Positions 10,415 to 21,648 of a DNA stretch of 64,000 nucleotides are shown piece by piece (the first letter of the stretch is position 1; each line of letters opens with the position of its first letter). The stretch spans positions 3,118,501-3,182,500 of the forward strand of contig NZ_CP038635.1 of assembly GCF_004768545.1 (NCBI RefSeq), given 5' to 3'. The position numbers were made by a program, and so were the translations under genes. The notes beneath the pieces were generated by a model that worked only from the letters and a program-made list of their open reading frames with translations, was not told the origin of the DNA and searched no databases. This DNA is from Cupriavidus oxalaticus. Its GTDB lineage: Bacteria; Pseudomonadota; Gammaproteobacteria; Burkholderiales; Burkholderiaceae.

Positions 10415-11317
10415 ATGGCGCTGGCGTATTCCGTTTCGCCGTTTCCCGCCGGCAGCGGGCAGTTGCTGCAGGCACTGGCGGCGCTGCCGCCTGCCTTCAT
10501 GGTGGCGGTGACGGCCGTGCTGGGTCTGGTGGTGGGCAGTTTCCTCAACGTGGTGATCCACCGGCTGCCGCGCATGATGGAGCGCGAGGAAGCCAACTAT
10601 ATCGCCGAGCTGCGCGGCGATCCGCTGCCCTACCCCGCCCGCTACAACCTGATGGTGCCGCGCTCGGCCTGTCCGCACTGCGGCCACGCGATCGCGCCCT
10701 GGGAAAACGTGCCGGTGCTGAGTTGGCTGGCGCTGCGCGGGCGCTGCTCGGCCTGCAAGACCCGGATCAGCGCGCGCTATCCGCTGGTGGAGCTGGCCTG
10801 CGGCGTGCTGAGCGGGCTGGTGGCGTGGCGCTTCGGCCCTGGCGTGCAGACATTGGCGGCGCTGGTGCTGGTCTGGGCGCTGCTGGCGCTGACCCTGATC
10901 GATGCCGACACCCAGCTGCTGCCGGACCAGATCACGCTGCCGCTGCTGTGGCTGGGACTGGTGCTGAACCTGGGCGGGTTGTTCGTGCCGCTGGCCGATG
11001 CCGTGATCGGTGCCGCCGCCGGCTACCTGGTGCTGTGGGCGGCGTACTGGCTGTTCCGGCTGGTGCGTGGCAAGGAAGGCATGGGTTTCGGCGACTTCAA
11101 GCTGATGGCGGCACTCGGCGCGTGGTTTGGCTGGCAGGCGCTGCCGGCGCTGGTGCTGCTGTCATCGGTGGCCGGCGTGGTGTTCGGGCTGGCCAGCATC
11201 GCGCTGCGCCGGCAGGATCGCGACACGCCCTTCCCCTTCGGCCCCTTTATCGCGCTGGCGGGCCTGGTGGTGCTGGTGTTCGGCTCCCGTGTGCTGCCGC
11301 TGACCGTACTGCCGTGA
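10415..11317 (+). CDS. pilD: Prepilin peptidase / N-methyltransferase
   Basis: Inner-membrane aspartyl protease that removes prepilin leader peptides and methylates the new N-terminus. It has 300 residues. The cytoplasmic loop has the four-cysteine zinc motif (C86, C89, C111, C114) needed for the methylase half. The two catalytic aspartates lie in LIDADT (about 163-165) and GFGDFK (near 229). About eight hydrophobic segments are visible. It should process both pilins and any type II pseudopilins encoded elsewhere. Confidence 0.95.
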   Translation: MALAYSVSPFPAGSGQLLQALAALPPAFMVAVTAVLGLVVGSFLNVVIHRLPRMMEREEANYIAELRGDPLPYPARYNLMVPRSACPHCGHAIAPWENVPVLSWLALRGRCSACKTRISARYPLVELACGVLSGLVAWRFGPGVQTLAALVLVWALLALTLIDADTQLLPDQITLPLLWLGLVLNLGGLFVPLADAVIGAAAGYLVLWAAYWLFRLVRGKEGMGFGDFKLMAALGAWFGWQALPALVLLSSVAGVVFGLASIALRRQDRDTPFPFGPFIALAGLVVLVFGSRVLPLTVLP

Positions 11318-11368
11318 AGCTGGTATTGTGACGGCAACATCGTCAACTGGCCTTCACGGCATCCCCAC

Positions 11369-12007
11369 ATGCTGGAAATCGGACTGACCGGCGGCATCGG
11401 CAGCGGCAAGACCCGCGTGGCCGACATGTTCGCCGCGCGCGGCGCCGCGATCATCGATACCGACCTGCTCGCCCATCAGATCACCGCCCCGGGCGGGCGT
11501 GCCATCCCGGCGCTGGTCGAGGCCTTCGGGACCGAATGCCTGCGCCCTGACGGCGCCATGGATCGCGACGCGATGCGCGCGCTGGTGTTCGCCGACCCGG
11601 CCGCCAAGGCGCGCCTCGAAGGCATCACCCATCCGCTGATCCGCGCGCTGACCAACGAGCATGCGCAAGCGGTCCGCGACGCCGGCGAGCATCCTTACCT
11701 GATCTACGTGGTGCCGCTGCTGGTCGAGTCCGGCTCATGGCGCGAGCGCGTGGGCCGGGTGCTGGTGGTCGACTGCACGGAAGACACCCAGGTGGCGCGC
11801 GTGATGGCGCGCAACGGCTTCAGCCGCGAACAGGTGCAGGCGATCATGGCCAGGCAGGCAACGCGGCGCGCGCGGCTGGCATGTGCCGACGACGTCATCG
11901 ACAACGACGGGCCGGTCGATGCGCTGGTGGCACAGGTGGACCGCCTCGACCGCTATTACCGCGAACTGTCGGCGTCCGGAAAGGTCCATCCCGAAGCTGG
12001 CGCATGA
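11369..12007 (+). CDS. coaE: Dephospho-CoA kinase
   Basis: Last step of coenzyme A synthesis: phosphorylates the 3' hydroxyl of dephospho-CoA. The 212-residue P-loop kinase begins MLEIGLTGGIGSGKT (Walker A 8-15), with the IIDTDLLAHQIT substrate motif following. It lies 51 bases after pilD, the usual pilBCD-coaE arrangement of beta-proteobacteria, and probably shares that transcript. Confidence 0.95.
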   Translation: MLEIGLTGGIGSGKTRVADMFAARGAAIIDTDLLAHQITAPGGRAIPALVEAFGTECLRPDGAMDRDAMRALVFADPAAKARLEGITHPLIRALTNEHAQAVRDAGEHPYLIYVVPLLVESGSWRERVGRVLVVDCTEDTQVARVMARNGFSREQVQAIMARQATRRARLACADDVIDNDGPVDALVAQVDRLDRYYRELSASGKVHPEAGA

Positions 12008-12052
12008 TGCGCGGGCACGGCCCGGCGGCACGCGGCGAACGCGCGTCCGACG

Positions 12053-12081
12053 TTGTCCTCGGCCCGGGTCTCGCATAGAAT
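12053..12081 (+). promoter_or_regulatory. Promoter of zapD-yacG
   Basis: TTGTCC and TAGAAT are separated by 17 bases in the 237-base gap after coaE, giving a 5' leader of about 155 bases before zapD. Confidence 0.55.
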
Positions 12082-12244
12082 GCGCTGGAACATGCCGGGA
12101 AATCGCCGCATACTGCGGGCATTGGACACCGCGGATCACTCCGACACAGTCCACCCAGCCCCTTCCGGCGTTCCCCGGGCCACATTCCGCACCGGGCCTG
12201 CTCCTCACACGGGGCCCGCCCGGCGCCCTGCACGGACATAGCAC

Positions 12245-13003
12245 TTGATTCTGTACGAATACCCTTTCAACGAACGCATCAGGACACTCCTGCGCCTGGA
12301 GGACCTGTTCGATCGGCTGGAATACTTCCTCGGCCAGGATCATCCCCAGCAGCACCATGTCGCGCTGACCACGCTGTTCGAGATCATCGACGTAGCGGGC
12401 CGCGCCGACCTCAAGACCGACCTGATCAAGGAACTGGAACGCCAGCGCCAGGCGCTGGCGCCGCTGCGCGCCAACCCGCAGATCGACCAGGAAGCCCTGG
12501 ACAGCGTGATCGGCGAGATCGAGCAGGGCATCACCATGCTCAACCAGACCGTGGGCAAGGCCGGGCAGCTGCTGACCGACAACGAGTGGCTGACCAGCAT
12601 CCGCAGCCGTGCCATCATTCCCGGCGGCACCTGCGAGTTCGACCTGCCTGCCTACTACGCGTGGCAGCATCGCCCCGCTGAGGATCGCCGCGCCGATATC
12701 CTGAAGTGGGCGCGCCCGCTGGTGTCGCTGCGCATGGGCACCACCATCGTGCTGCGCCTGCTGCGCGAAGCCGGCCAGAGCGGCAAGGTCATCGCCACCG
12801 GCGGCAGCTACCAGCAGATGCTGTCCGGGCGCAGCTACCAGTTGATGCAGGTGTGGCTGGATGACTCGCTGCTGGCCTTCATCCCGGAAATGAGCGCGAA
12901 CAAGTACATGCTGTGGGTGCGTTTCACGCAGCAGGACGGCGACCTGCGGCCGCGCTCGGTCGATGCCGATATCCCGTTCCTGCTGAAACTCTGCAATTTC
13001 TGA
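12245..13003 (+). CDS. zapD: Cell division protein ZapD (FtsZ-ring associated)
   Basis: Cytoplasmic protein that bundles FtsZ protofilaments (family formerly DUF1342). It has 252 residues, mostly helical in the first half, with the family start [18 protein letters not shown]. It begins at TTG 12245, because the conserved N-terminus starts exactly there and no ATG or GTG offers it. The partner ftsZ is in this window at 21.9-23.1 kb. yacG follows 17 bases later. Confidence 0.92.
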   Translation: MILYEYPFNERIRTLLRLEDLFDRLEYFLGQDHPQQHHVALTTLFEIIDVAGRADLKTDLIKELERQRQALAPLRANPQIDQEALDSVIGEIEQGITMLNQTVGKAGQLLTDNEWLTSIRSRAIIPGGTCEFDLPAYYAWQHRPAEDRRADILKWARPLVSLRMGTTIVLRLLREAGQSGKVIATGGSYQQMLSGRSYQLMQVWLDDSLLAFIPEMSANKYMLWVRFTQQDGDLRPRSVDADIPFLLKLCNF

Positions 13004-13020
13004 AGCCTGAGTCTGAAGCC

Positions 13021-13212
13021 ATGCCCGCTGTAGTCAAATGCCCCACCTGCGGCACCGAGGTGGCCTGGGTGCCCGACAACAAGTTCCGCCCGTTCTGTTC
13101 CGAGCGCTGCAAGCAGATCGACCTCGGCGCCTGGGCGTCCGAAAAGTACGTAATTGGCGGCAAGCCGGGCGAGACGCCCTCGCCTGACCTGCCTGACGAC
13201 GAGGACGACTGA
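13021..13212 (+). CDS. yacG: DNA gyrase inhibitor YacG (zinc protein)
   Basis: A 63-residue zinc-binding protein, known in E. coli to bind GyrB and block DNA binding by gyrase. Four zinc cysteines are at 7, 10, 26 and 30 (CPTC and CSERC). The [11 protein letters not shown] segment is conserved, and the tail is acidic (LPDDEDD). The coaE-zapD-yacG order matches E. coli and other proteobacteria. Confidence 0.95.
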   Translation: MPAVVKCPTCGTEVAWVPDNKFRPFCSERCKQIDLGAWASEKYVIGGKPGETPSPDLPDDEDD

Positions 13213-13239
13213 CGTAATCGCCTTCGCCGCACAGTCCGC

Positions 13240-13335
13240 TCAGTGCGCCGCCGCCAGTACGCGGCGGTAGAACCCCACGCACACCAGCACGAAGACCGCC
13301 AGGCCCAGCCACACGCCGTCGATCGGCGCAATCAC
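13240..13335 (-). CDS. Possible 31-residue membrane peptide behind mutT
   Basis: Reads VIAPIDGVWLGLAVFVLV then CVGFYRRVLAAAH and stop, from GTG 13335 (Met if used). One hydrophobic helix precedes a basic end, a plausible single-pass inner-membrane peptide. It lies in the same frame as mutT: after the mutT TAG (13389-13387) the frame stays open for 48 codons. No ribosome binding site is evident before the GTG. Unrecognised; it may be a small gene, a read-through extension, or chance. Confidence 0.35.
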   Translation of the reverse strand: MIAPIDGVWLGLAVFVLVCVGFYRRVLAAAH

Positions 13336-13386
13336 GGGCGCCGCGGCCGCGGGTATGTCAGGCCAAGCCGGCCCAGGGTCTGTGCC

Positions 13387-13824
13387 CTAGGCTTCTTCGC
13401 CCAGCCATTCGACCACCGGAATGGTGGCCGGCAGCAGCGGCGCGACCGTCACGGGCACCGTCTGCCAGGAAAAGGCCTGGCCTTCGCGGCCGACCGGGTC
13501 ACCGCGCCAGGCAGTGACCTTGCAGAAATGCAGCCGCACATAGGCGTGCGGGTAGTCGTGCTCGAGCACATGCCAGCGCTCGCACGCGGTAATGTCCAGC
13601 CCCAGCTCCTCATGCAGCTCGCGGGCGAGCGCAGCTTCCACGGTCTCCCCTGGCTCGAGCTTGCCGCCGGGGAATTCCCAATAGCCCTCGTACGGCTTGC
13701 CCGCGGGGCGCTGCGCCAGCAGGAAGCGGCCATCCGGCTGCACCATCACGCCGACGGCGACTTCGGTGACCTTGCGCGGCGGGTTGCCGGCGGTCTCCGC
13801 GGGCTTGTCCATGGCCGCGCTCAT
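13387..13824 (-). CDS. mutT: MutT-type Nudix hydrolase (8-oxo-dGTP diphosphatase)
   Basis: Cleans oxidised dGTP from the nucleotide pool. It has 145 residues from the ATG at 13824, which overlaps the stop of the DUF815 gene by ATGA; an internal ATG at 13812 is the alternative. The Nudix box is intact at 54-76 (GKLEPGETVEAALARELHEE). The YEGYWEFPGGKLEPGE context is the MutT subfamily form. In many proteobacteria mutT sits just downstream of secA; here argJ and a DUF815 gene lie between. Confidence 0.9.
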   Translation of the reverse strand: MSAAMDKPAETAGNPPRKVTEVAVGVMVQPDGRFLLAQRPAGKPYEGYWEFPGGKLEPGETVEAALARELHEELGLDITACERWHVLEHDYPHAYVRLHFCKVTAWRGDPVGREGQAFSWQTVPVTVAPLLPATIPVVEWLGEEA

Positions 13825-14726
13825 GCCTTGTCGTTCCCCGGCACGTCGGCGATGTACGGCTGGCCATGCTTGCCGCCCCAGTCGCGCGCGAACTGCCACG
13901 CCACGCGGCCCGAGCGCGAGCCGCGCTCCAGCGCCCACACCAGCGCGTCGCCGCGCGCGGCGGCGATGTCTTCGTCGGTGCAGCCGAAGTGCCTGAGCCA
14001 GTGGCCGACGATCGCCAGGTACTCGTCCTGCTTGGGCGGGTAGAACGACAGCCACAGCCCGAAGCGCTCGGACAGCGAGATCTTCTCTTCGACCACTTCG
14101 CCAGGATGGATCTCGCCGTCGTCGGTGTGGCGGTAGGTTTCGTTGTCCTTCATGTACTCCGGCAGCAGGTGCCGGCGGTTGGACGTGGCGTAGATCAGCA
14201 CGTTGTCCGACTGCGCCGCGACCGAGCCGTCCAGCGCCGACTTCAGCGACTTGTAGCCCGACTCGCCTTCCTCGAACGACAGGTCGTCGCAGAAGATGAC
14301 AAAGCGCTCGGGCCGGGTCGAGACCAGCTCGACGATATCGCCGAGGTCGCCCAGGTCATCCTTGTCGACCTCCACCAGCCGCAGCCCGTCCTTGACGAAG
14401 GCATTCAGGCAGGCCTTGATCAGCGACGACTTGCCGGTGCCGCGCGCGCCGGTCAGCAGCACGTTGTTGGCCGGCAGCCTGTTCACGAACTGGCGCGTGT
14501 TGGCGACGATGGCGTCCTTCTGGCGCTCGATGTTCTTCAGGTCGTCCAGGTGGATTGGCGGCAGCTGGCGCACCGGCTGCAGGTAGCCGATATTACCGAA
14601 CAGGCTCTGGCGCTTGCGCCAGCGGAACGCTACCGCCTCCTGCCAGTCCGCGTCGTTCAGTTGCGGCGGCAGCCATTGTTCGAGGCGTGAGAGGAAGTTG
14701 TCGAGGCGGGCGGCGAGGTCGGACAT
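13821..14726 (-). CDS. DUF815 family AAA+-like ATPase
   Basis: A 301-residue P-loop protein of the DUF815 family. Walker A GARGTGKS is at 93-100, a Walker B-like FVIFCDDLSFEEGE near 143-156, and a sensor-like IYATSNRRHL follows. The region ahead of Walker A is the family's own N-domain. Cytoplasmic; no established role. It lies between argJ (60-base gap) and mutT (4-base overlap), so it is probably co-transcribed with mutT. Confidence 0.85.
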   Translation of the reverse strand: MSDLAARLDNFLSRLEQWLPPQLNDADWQEAVAFRWRKRQSLFGNIGYLQPVRQLPPIHLDDLKNIERQKDAIVANTRQFVNRLPANNVLLTGARGTGKSSLIKACLNAFVKDGLRLVEVDKDDLGDLGDIVELVSTRPERFVIFCDDLSFEEGESGYKSLKSALDGSVAAQSDNVLIYATSNRRHLLPEYMKDNETYRHTDDGEIHPGEVVEEKISLSERFGLWLSFYPPKQDEYLAIVGHWLRHFGCTDEDIAAARGDALVWALERGSRSGRVAWQFARDWGGKHGQPYIADVPGNDKA

Positions 14727-14754
14727 GGCGGGGCGGAGAATGAATTCTTGCGCC

Positions 14755-14774
14755 CTGCCCGCGTGCGCGGGCAG
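14755..14774. other. GC-rich hairpin between argJ and the DUF815 gene
   Basis: CTGCCCGCG and CGCGGGCAG face each other across 2 bases. No T run follows on either strand, so it is not a clear terminator; it may attenuate or stabilise an RNA end. Confidence 0.4.
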
Positions 14775-14786
14775 GATGGAACGGGC

Positions 14787-16025
14787 TCAGGAACGGTAGT
14801 CGGCGTTGATCGACACGTAGTCGTGCGACAGGTCGCAGGTCCACACCGTGGCTTCGGCATTGCCGCGGCCCAGCGCGATGCGCACCGTGATCTCGGCCTG
14901 CTTCATCACGCGCTGGCCGTCTTCCTCGCGATAGTCGGGATTGCGGCCGCCGTCGCGGGCGACCCAGACATCGTCCAGCCACAGGTTGACGCGGCCGACA
15001 TCGAGGTCGTCCACGCCGGCGTAGCCCACCGCGGCCAGGATGCGGCCCAGGTTGGGGTCCGAGGCGTAGAACGCAGTCTTGACCAGCGGCGAATGCGCGA
15101 CCGCATAGGCGATCTGGCGGCACTCGGCCACGTCCTTGCCGCCTTCGACCCGGATGGTCATCAGCTTGGTCGCGCCTTCGCCGTCGCGCACGATCATCTG
15201 CGCCAGCTCTTGCGCCAGGCCGGTCACGGCATCGCGCAGCGCTTCGAAGGCCGGGCCTTCGGCACGGTCGACCACGGCACCGGACTTGCCCGAGGCGATC
15301 AGCACGAACGAATCGTTGGTCGAGGTATCGCCGTCGATGGTGATGCTGTTGAACGAGTGATCGGCGGCGTGCGTCACCAGTCCCTGCAGTACCGGCTGCG
15401 CCACGGCGGCGTCCATGGCGATAAAGCCCAGCATGGTCGCCATGTTCGGGCGGATCATGCCGGCGCCCTTGCTGATGCCCGACAGCGTCACGGTCTTGCC
15501 GTCGATCTGCACCGTGCGCGACGCGACCTTGGGCTGCGTGTCGGTGGTCATGATGGCTTCCGCCGCGGCCAGCCAGTTGTCGGCCCTGGCATTGGCGATG
15601 GCGGCGGGCAGCCCTGCCAGCAGGCGGTCCATCGGCAACTGCTCGAGGATCACGCCGGTCGAGAACGGCAGCACCTGGTCGGCGCTGATGCCCAGCTGCG
15701 CCGCCAGCGCGTCGCAGGTGGCGCGGGCATTGGCCAGGCCCTGCTCGCCGGTACCGGCGTTGGCATTGCCGGTGTTGACCACCAGGGCGCGGATGCCCTT
15801 GCCCGACTTGTCCGCGGCAGCGAGGTGCTCCCGGCACACCTGCACCGGCGCGGCGCAGAAGCGGTTGCTGGTGAAGACGCCGGCCACGGTGCTGCCTTCG
15901 GCCACGCGCACCACCAGCACGTCCTTGCGGTTGGCCTTGCGGATGCCCGCCTCGGCCCAGCCGAGCTCCACGCCGGCGACGGATTTCAGGTTCTCTGCCT
16001 GGGGCAGCGGAAGATTGACGGGCAT
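14787..16025 (-). CDS. argJ: Bifunctional ornithine acetyltransferase / N-acetylglutamate synthase
   Basis: Recycles the acetyl group in arginine synthesis: transfers acetyl from N-acetylornithine to glutamate, and in the bifunctional type also makes N-acetylglutamate from acetyl-CoA. It has 412 residues. The precursor self-cleaves before the nucleophile Thr197 in [16 protein letters not shown], giving alpha and beta chains. The tail SINADYRS is the family end. Its product feeds arginine, not wall synthesis, so proximity to secA is probably positional. Confidence 0.95.
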   Translation of the reverse strand: MPVNLPLPQAENLKSVAGVELGWAEAGIRKANRKDVLVVRVAEGSTVAGVFTSNRFCAAPVQVCREHLAAADKSGKGIRALVVNTGNANAGTGEQGLANARATCDALAAQLGISADQVLPFSTGVILEQLPMDRLLAGLPAAIANARADNWLAAAEAIMTTDTQPKVASRTVQIDGKTVTLSGISKGAGMIRPNMATMLGFIAMDAAVAQPVLQGLVTHAADHSFNSITIDGDTSTNDSFVLIASGKSGAVVDRAEGPAFEALRDAVTGLAQELAQMIVRDGEGATKLMTIRVEGGKDVAECRQIAYAVAHSPLVKTAFYASDPNLGRILAAVGYAGVDDLDVGRVNLWLDDVWVARDGGRNPDYREEDGQRVMKQAEITVRIALGRGNAEATVWTCDLSHDYVSINADYRS

Positions 16026-16070
16026 GTAGGACTCCTCGATGTTCCTGCTCGCGACTTGCTTGTCATCAGA

Positions 16071-16101
16071 CGAACATGCCCGCGAGGGGCGGGCATGTTC
16101 G
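16071..16101. terminator. Strong hairpin between secA and argJ
   Basis: CGAACATGCCCGC pairs perfectly with GCGGGCATGTTCG across a 5-base loop. On plus it is followed by TTTCCTGTT; on minus (secA reading) no T run follows. Position argues for the end of the secA transcript. Confidence 0.5.
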
Positions 16102-16167
16102 TTTCCTGTTGCGTCACGCCCCGCGCTGCGGGACCGACGTCATACCGGGCCCCCGGCGCGGCTCAGT

Positions 16168-18945
<2,778 letters not shown>

Positions 18946-19214
18946 CGATTGCTTTCACCTGCGCGGGACCGGATTGACGCCCCTGGTAAGCGGGCTCCCC
19001 GGCGGCCGGGCGAGGAATGGATAGATTGGCGCGAAACGCCGAGTTTATCATGTGCCGGGGTCACGGCCGGAACGCGCGCCGGGCCTTGCCGTGCAAGGCT
19101 GCGAATGCCAGACACCGGCCAGCGCGGGCCGACCCCGCCCCCTGCCTGCAGCAGTTTGGGGCGGGTGCGGGTGCTTCAATCCTTTCCGCCCCGGGCAGCC
19201 CCGCCGCCCCTTGC

Positions 19215-19220
19215 TAGAAT
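19215..19220 (+). promoter_or_regulatory. -10 box directly before dciA
   Basis: TAGAAT ends 6 bases before the dciA ATG, so a start at the usual distance would fall on the start codon itself. No -35 match is obvious. Confidence 0.45.
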
Positions 19221-19226
19221 GCAGCC

Positions 19227-19730
19227 ATGCGCCGCTTCACCCACCACGCCCTGCAGACCGCTGCCGCCAAGCCGCTCAATGACTGGCTGGCCAAGTCCGG
19301 CCCGGTTTCCGGGCTGATGCAGACCGCGCGCCAGCTGTCCGTGCTGGAGGCCGAAGTGCTGTCGCTGCTGCCCCCCGGCATGCGCGCCGGCATTGCCGTG
19401 GCCGGGGTCAAGCGCGACGCCGTCGACGCAAACGGCCAGGTGCTGCTGTTGCTGGCGGCACACGGCGCGGCCGCGGCGCGGGTGCGGCAGGTGGTGCCGA
19501 CGCTGCTGGGACGGCTGCAGCAGCGCGGCTCGCAGATCACCGCGATCCGGGTGCGGGTGCAGCCCGAGGTGCAGCGCCACGCGGACTGGGACACCGGTCC
19601 GGTCGAGCGCAAGCGCACCAGCGGGCAGATGACGCCGACCGGCCTTGCCAGCCTGGACCAGCTCGCGCGCACGCTGCCCGATTCGCCGCTGCGCGACGCG
19701 CTCAAGACGCTGCTCTCGCATCACCGCTGA
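19227..19730 (+). CDS. dciA: DciA-like (DUF721) helicase-loader protein
   Basis: A 167-residue protein of the DUF721/DciA family, the ancestral bacterial operator of the replicative helicase DnaB. The N-terminal DUF721 module covers about 15-115; the C-terminal part is basic and looks disordered. The frame cannot extend upstream, since an in-frame TAG lies 12 bases before the ATG, and no Shine-Dalgarno is present. It diverges from secA and converges with lpxC across a shared terminator. Confidence 0.8.
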   Translation: MRRFTHHALQTAAAKPLNDWLAKSGPVSGLMQTARQLSVLEAEVLSLLPPGMRAGIAVAGVKRDAVDANGQVLLLLAAHGAAAARVRQVVPTLLGRLQQRGSQITAIRVRVQPEVQRHADWDTGPVERKRTSGQMTPTGLASLDQLARTLPDSPLRDALKTLLSHHR

Positions 19731-19758
19731 GCGGCCGACGGCGATTTCCGGACAAACA

Positions 19759-19790
19759 AGAAAGCCGACCCCCGGGTCGGCTTTCTCGTT
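19759..19790. terminator. Bidirectional terminator between dciA and lpxC
   Basis: AGAAAGCCGACCC and GGGTCGGCTTTCT form a near-perfect hairpin with A-rich and T-rich flanks, placed between two converging genes. Confidence 0.85.
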
Positions 19791-19813
19791 GCGTGGCGGG
19801 CAGGTGGCCCGGC

Positions 19814-20731
19814 TCAGGCAAAGGCCGGCTGCGCCTGCGGCAGGAAGGCAGCGGGCGCTTCCTCGACACGGTCGAAGGTGACCAGTTCATAGGCCTCCTG
19901 GTCCGCCAGCAGCGCGCGCAGCAGCTGGTTGTTCAGGCCGTGGCCCGACTTGTGCGCGACATAGGACCCGATCAGCGGATGGCCGACCACATACAGGTCG
20001 CCGATGGCATCGAGGATCTTGTGGCGCACGAATTCATCGCCATAGCGCAGTTCCTCGTTGTTCAGCATGCGGTGCTCGTCCAGCACGATGGCGTTGTCCA
20101 GGCTGCCGCCGCGCGCCAGGCCCATCTCGCGCAGCGCTTCCACCTCATGGGCAAAGCCGAAGGTGCGGGCCCTGGCGATCTCACGCACGTAGCTGGTGTC
20201 GCCGAAGTCGATCGAGAAGGTCTGGCCGGTCTTGTCGACCGCCGGATGACGGAAGTCGATGGTGAACGCCAGCTTGAAGCCGAAGAACGGCTCGAGCCGC
20301 GCGAACTTGTCGCCTTCGCGAACTTCCACCGGCTTCTTGACGCGGATAAAGGTCTTCAGCGCGTTCTGTTCTTCAATGCCGGCCGACTGCAGCAGGAACA
20401 CGAAGGACGCGGCGCTGCCGTCCATGATCGGGATTTCCTCGGCGTCGACGTCGACATAGAGGTTGTCGATGCCCAGGCCGGCGCATGCCGACATCAGGTG
20501 CTCGACGGTCGAAACGCGCGCGCCATCCTTCTGCAGCACCGACGCCAGGCGCGTGTCGCCGATGGCCGAAGCGGCCACGGGAATCTCGACGGCCTCGGGC
20601 AGGTCGACGCGGGTAAAGACGATGCCGGTGTCGGCGGCTGCGGGACGCAGGGTCAGCGTGACCTTGCGGCCGGAGTGCAGGCCGATGCCAACCGTCTTCA
20701 CCAGGGATTTGATCGTGCGCTGTTTGAGCAT
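19814..20731 (-). CDS. lpxC: UDP-3-O-acyl-N-acetylglucosamine deacetylase
   Basis: Zinc deacetylase that commits the cell to lipid A synthesis. It has 305 residues, as in E. coli. Zinc ligands H78 (STVEHLMS), H237 and D241 (HKILD) and the general acid H264 (KSGHGLNN) are all present, as is the start [15 protein letters not shown]. The C-terminus QAQPAFA is short and Ala-rich, a type of tail that in E. coli is the FtsH degradation signal. It is separated from ftsZ by a peroxiredoxin gene. Confidence 0.97.
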   Translation of the reverse strand: MLKQRTIKSLVKTVGIGLHSGRKVTLTLRPAAADTGIVFTRVDLPEAVEIPVAASAIGDTRLASVLQKDGARVSTVEHLMSACAGLGIDNLYVDVDAEEIPIMDGSAASFVFLLQSAGIEEQNALKTFIRVKKPVEVREGDKFARLEPFFGFKLAFTIDFRHPAVDKTGQTFSIDFGDTSYVREIARARTFGFAHEVEALREMGLARGGSLDNAIVLDEHRMLNNEELRYGDEFVRHKILDAIGDLYVVGHPLIGSYVAHKSGHGLNNQLLRALLADQEAYELVTFDRVEEAPAAFLPQAQPAFA

Positions 20732-20744
20732 GACAGCCTCAACT

Positions 20745-20750
20745 ATTATA
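20745..20750 (-). promoter_or_regulatory. Probable -10 box of lpxC
   Basis: TATAAT on the minus strand, 13 bases before the lpxC ATG, in a locally AT-rich stretch. The 5' leader would be very short. Confidence 0.45.
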
Positions 20751-20885
20751 AAAATCTATCGTGGTGCTTTTTTTGATTAAGCGATTTTACCACCACCTGG
20801 AAGGTGGTGCAGCCGGGTTTTGTTTCCGGCTGTTAACACCGCATTAAGATGTTGCGAATAATCCACGTTTACCCGGATGACTGTG

Positions 20886-21392
20886 TCAGCCGCGCAACGC
20901 AGCCAGCACGGCGTCGGCGCTGCTGACGCGGAATTCGCCGGGCGCCTCCACGTCGAGCCGGGTCACCACACCATCGTCGATCACCATGGCATAGCGCTTG
21001 GAGCGCACGCCCATGCCGCGCGCGCCCAGGTCCTGGTCCAGGCCCAGCGCACGCGTCCATTCGGCGCTGCCGTCGGCCATCATGCGTACCGCGCCGGCGA
21101 CCTGCTGTTCGCGGCCCCACGCGCCCATGACGAAGGCGTCGTTGACCGACACGCACCACACTTCATCGACGCCGGCGGCGCGCAGGTCTGCGGCATGCGT
21201 CACGAAGCCCGGCACATGCTTGGCCGAGCAGGTCGGCGTGAACGCGCCGGGCAGCCCGAACACCACGATCTTGCGCCCGCGCACCAGGTCGGCGACGCGG
21301 AAGGCGTTGGGTCCGAGCGAGCAGCCCTCGCTCTCGGTTTCGATGAATTCCTGCAGGGTGGCGTCCGGGACGCGGGAACCGACGGTAATCAT
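20886..21392 (-). CDS. Peroxiredoxin of the Prx5 type
   Basis: Thiol peroxidase that reduces hydroperoxides. The 168-residue form starts at ATG 21392 (MITVGSRVPDATLQEF). The active site PGAFTPTC puts the peroxidatic cysteine at 55, the Prx5 signature. Cys24 and a cysteine near 85 (EVWCVSVND) are visible; which one resolves, if any, cannot be told. No glutaredoxin domain is fused. It lies between ftsZ and lpxC, where E. coli has no gene, on the same strand. Confidence 0.9.
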   Translation of the reverse strand: MITVGSRVPDATLQEFIETESEGCSLGPNAFRVADLVRGRKIVVFGLPGAFTPTCSAKHVPGFVTHAADLRAAGVDEVWCVSVNDAFVMGAWGREQQVAGAVRMMADGSAEWTRALGLDQDLGARGMGVRSKRYAMVIDDGVVTRLDVEAPGEFRVSSADAVLAALRG

Positions 21393-21477
21393 GGGGCGAA
21401 GTCTCTGGGTTGTCTGAAGGATAGGACGGATGGCGGCCGGCTGCGCCGCAGCGGCGCGGCAGCGTGCCGGTTCAACA

Positions 21478-21525
21478 ATCCGGACAGCGATCCGGACAGC
21501 GTTCCGGGTAGTGTTCCGTACTGCG
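21478..21525. repeat. 12-base tandem repeat, four units
   Basis: Units ATCCGGACAGCG, ATCCGGACAGCG, TTCCGGGTAGTG and TTCCGTACTGCG: the first two are identical, the others degenerate. It lies 86 bases upstream of the peroxiredoxin start. Confidence 0.6.
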
Positions 21526-21610
21526 GGCAACCCCAAGATCATAGGCGCCGCGCCGGCGATGCAAAAGCCGGATCACATCCGGTCGCATTCGATACACCTT
21601 GCTACAAAGA

Positions 21611-21648
21611 CGTCCGCGCGACGCACCTGTGGGTGCGCCGCGCGGACG
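21611..21648. terminator. Long hairpin downstream of ftsZ
   Basis: CGTCCGCGCG and CGCGCGGACG arms continue into GCACC/GGGTGC with one mismatch, about 17 pairs around a short loop. Minus-strand reading is followed by TCTTTGT, a weak T run. Candidate end of the dcw transcript. Confidence 0.5.

Noticed and set aside
8740..11331. A long plus-strand frame out of phase with pilB, pilC and pilD
   Set aside because: It overlaps three well-supported genes in another frame and has no recognisable domain.
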